Part shown: positions 32,456 to 33,533 of the stretch, one piece after another | Layout of the letters: the number at the start of each line of letters is the position of its first letter | Position numbering within the stretch: position 1 is the first letter of the stretch | DNA from: Candidatus Binatia bacterium | Lineage (GTDB): Bacteria > Desulfobacterota_B > Binatia > UBA9968 > JAJDTQ01 | Reading direction: 5' to 3' | NCBI GenBank assembly: GCA_022827045.1 | Contig: JAJDTQ010000263.1 | Span: forward strand, 1-33,533 | DNA length: 33,533 nt | The notes under the pieces: generated by a model | Databases searched by the model: none | Seen by the model: only the letters and a program-made list of their open reading frames with translations | Told to the model about the DNA's origin: nothing | Translations under genes and position numbers: made by a program

Positions 32456-33481
32456 ATGATAGACACCCCGCTCTCCGTTCTTGACCTTTCGCCGATTGTC
32501 GAGGGCGGCGACGCTCGCCAGGCGTTGCTCAATACCATCGACCTGGCGCGCCATGCCGACGCATGGCGCTACACGCGCTATTGGCTGGCCGAGCATCACA
32601 ACATGGCCGGTATCGCCAGTGCCGCGACGGCCGTGGTGGTCGGCCAGGTCGCCCAGGCGACGGCAACCATCCGGGTCGGCGCCGGCGGCGTCATGCTCGC
32701 CAACCATGCCCCGCTCGTCATCGCCGAACAGTTCGGCACCCTCGCGGCCCTTTTCTCGGGCCGGATCGATCTGGGCGTGGGTCGCGCACCCGGCACCGAC
32801 CGGTACACCGAGCGTGCCCTGCGCCGCACCCTGGTCGGCAACCTTGATGACTTCCCGCAAGACGTGCTGGAGCTGCAGCACTATTTCAAGGAACCGGCAC
32901 CGGATCAGTTCGTGCGTGCCGTGCCGGGTGCCGGCCTGAACGTGCCGGTCTGGATCCTGGGCTCCAGCCTCTACGGCGCCCAACTCGCCGCCGCCCTTGG
33001 GCTCCCGTATGCCTTTGCCTCGCACTTTGCGCCGGCGGCCCTGATGCAGGCCATCGCCGTCTACCGCCAACGTTTCGAGCCGTCGCCACAACTCGACAAG
33101 CCCTATGTCATGGTAGGCATGACCGTCGTCGCCGCCGATACCGACGAGGAAGCCCGTTTCCTCAGGACCTCGATCCTGCAGTCCTTCGTCAACCGGCGCC
33201 GCGGCGGCATGCCGGGCAAGCTGCCGCCGCCGGTCGCCGGCTTTGAAGATCAAGTGGCTCCGCACGAGCGTGCGATGATCGAGGAGGCTCTGTCCTGCTC
33301 CGCCGTCGGTGCGCCCGATACGGTCGAACGTGAGATCGCCGCCTTCGTTGAGCGCACCGGTGCCGACGAGGTCATGATCACCGCGAACATCCATGATCAC
33401 GCCAAGCGGCTGCGGTCCTTCGAACTGGTGGCCGGGATGATGGGCTCCGCGTCGGAGCCTCGGCGAAGCGCCGTGCGCTAG
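32456..33481 (+). CDS. LLM-class (luciferase-like) flavin-dependent oxidoreductase
   Basis: A 341-residue TIM-barrel monooxygenase that uses reduced FMN and O2. The opening [32 protein letters not shown], then [29 protein letters not shown] (about residues 41-69), and [31 protein letters not shown] (about 82-112) are hallmark blocks of the bacterial luciferase-like group closest to MsnO8/YhbW-type proteins. The start at 32456 is preferred over the in-frame ATG at 32438, because the earlier ATG lies before the -10 box of the best promoter and adds only AYSVP-type residues not typical of the family. The function could be oxidation of a catabolic intermediate, but members are very diverse. It appears to be transcribed separately from the permease gene. 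The last 52 bases of the window hold nothing I can identify. Confidence 0.87.
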   Translation: MIDTPLSVLDLSPIVEGGDARQALLNTIDLARHADAWRYTRYWLAEHHNMAGIASAATAVVVGQVAQATATIRVGAGGVMLANHAPLVIAEQFGTLAALFSGRIDLGVGRAPGTDRYTERALRRTLVGNLDDFPQDVLELQHYFKEPAPDQFVRAVPGAGLNVPVWILGSSLYGAQLAAALGLPYAFASHFAPAALMQAIAVYRQRFEPSPQLDKPYVMVGMTVVAADTDEEARFLRTSILQSFVNRRRGGMPGKLPPPVAGFEDQVAPHERAMIEEALSCSAVGAPDTVEREIAAFVERTGADEVMITANIHDHAKRLRSFELVAGMMGSASEPRRSAVR

Positions 33482-33533
33482 TGTCGTGTCCCGTAAATTC
33501 CTGCGATAATTTGCTGGTCCTTTTCGCCGTCGG

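Noticed and set aside
1..33533. tRNA, rRNA or insertion-sequence transposase genes
   Set aside because: Read for cloverleaf-like ends, rRNA blocks and transposase motifs; none was found, though a short or diverged RNA could be missed without a covariance search.

Overview
The window is a G+C-rich (roughly two-thirds by eye) bacterial segment packed with transport and catabolic genes. Almost everything reads on the plus strand with short gaps and good Shine-Dalgarno sites. There is no rRNA, tRNA, CRISPR array or insertion sequence that I can recognise. The mix of TctA-type transporter, hydantoinase/acetone-carboxylase-like A and B subunits, Rieske oxygenases, Fe3+-type ABC transporters, COG2159 amidohydrolases and a luciferase-like monooxygenase suggests a free-living or host-associated proteobacterium-like heterotroph (delta-proteobacterial, Tectomicrobia-like or Binatia-like lineages come to mind). 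That placement is inference; no marker gene is present.

Region 1 (1-4230): the 3' part of a TctA gene fused to a TctB-like domain; a perfect 21-bp inverted repeat between convergent genes; a minus-strand ACMSD-like amidohydrolase; and a divergently read NMT1/THI5-like substrate-binding-fold protein without a signal peptide, ended by a clear intrinsic terminator. Region 2 (4229-5828): an MFS exporter, then a 283-base non-coding stretch with a sigma70-like promoter candidate.

Region 3 (5829-25129): a run of 14 co-directional genes that looks like one 19-kb operon. It holds two versions of the same module: solute-binding protein, fused double permease, ATPase, HyuA, HyuB. In the first version two Rieske oxygenases flank the permease-ATPase pair, and a small four-cysteine acetone-carboxylase-gamma-like protein and a cysteine-free isochorismatase-fold protein follow HyuB. 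The second version has only transporter plus HyuAB. HyuA1/HyuA2 and HyuB1/HyuB2 are about four-fifths identical by eye, so they are duplicates. The simplest reading is uptake of one or more organic (possibly aromatic or heterocyclic) compounds, oxygenation by the Rieske enzymes, and ATP-dependent carboxylation or ring opening by the HyuAB(-gamma) complexes.

Region 4 (25130-26936): a locally A+T-rich spacer and a Fic-domain AMP-transferase gene, unrelated to the surrounding metabolism and probably an insertion. Region 5 (27031-33533): a gentisate-1,2-dioxygenase-like bicupin, a second COG2159 amidohydrolase, a third solute-binding protein and double permease that lack an ATPase, and a luciferase-like flavin monooxygenase with what looks like a leaderless promoter. 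Together the window reads as a catabolic island built from repeated transporter-plus-enzyme cassettes; substrates cannot be named from sequence alone.
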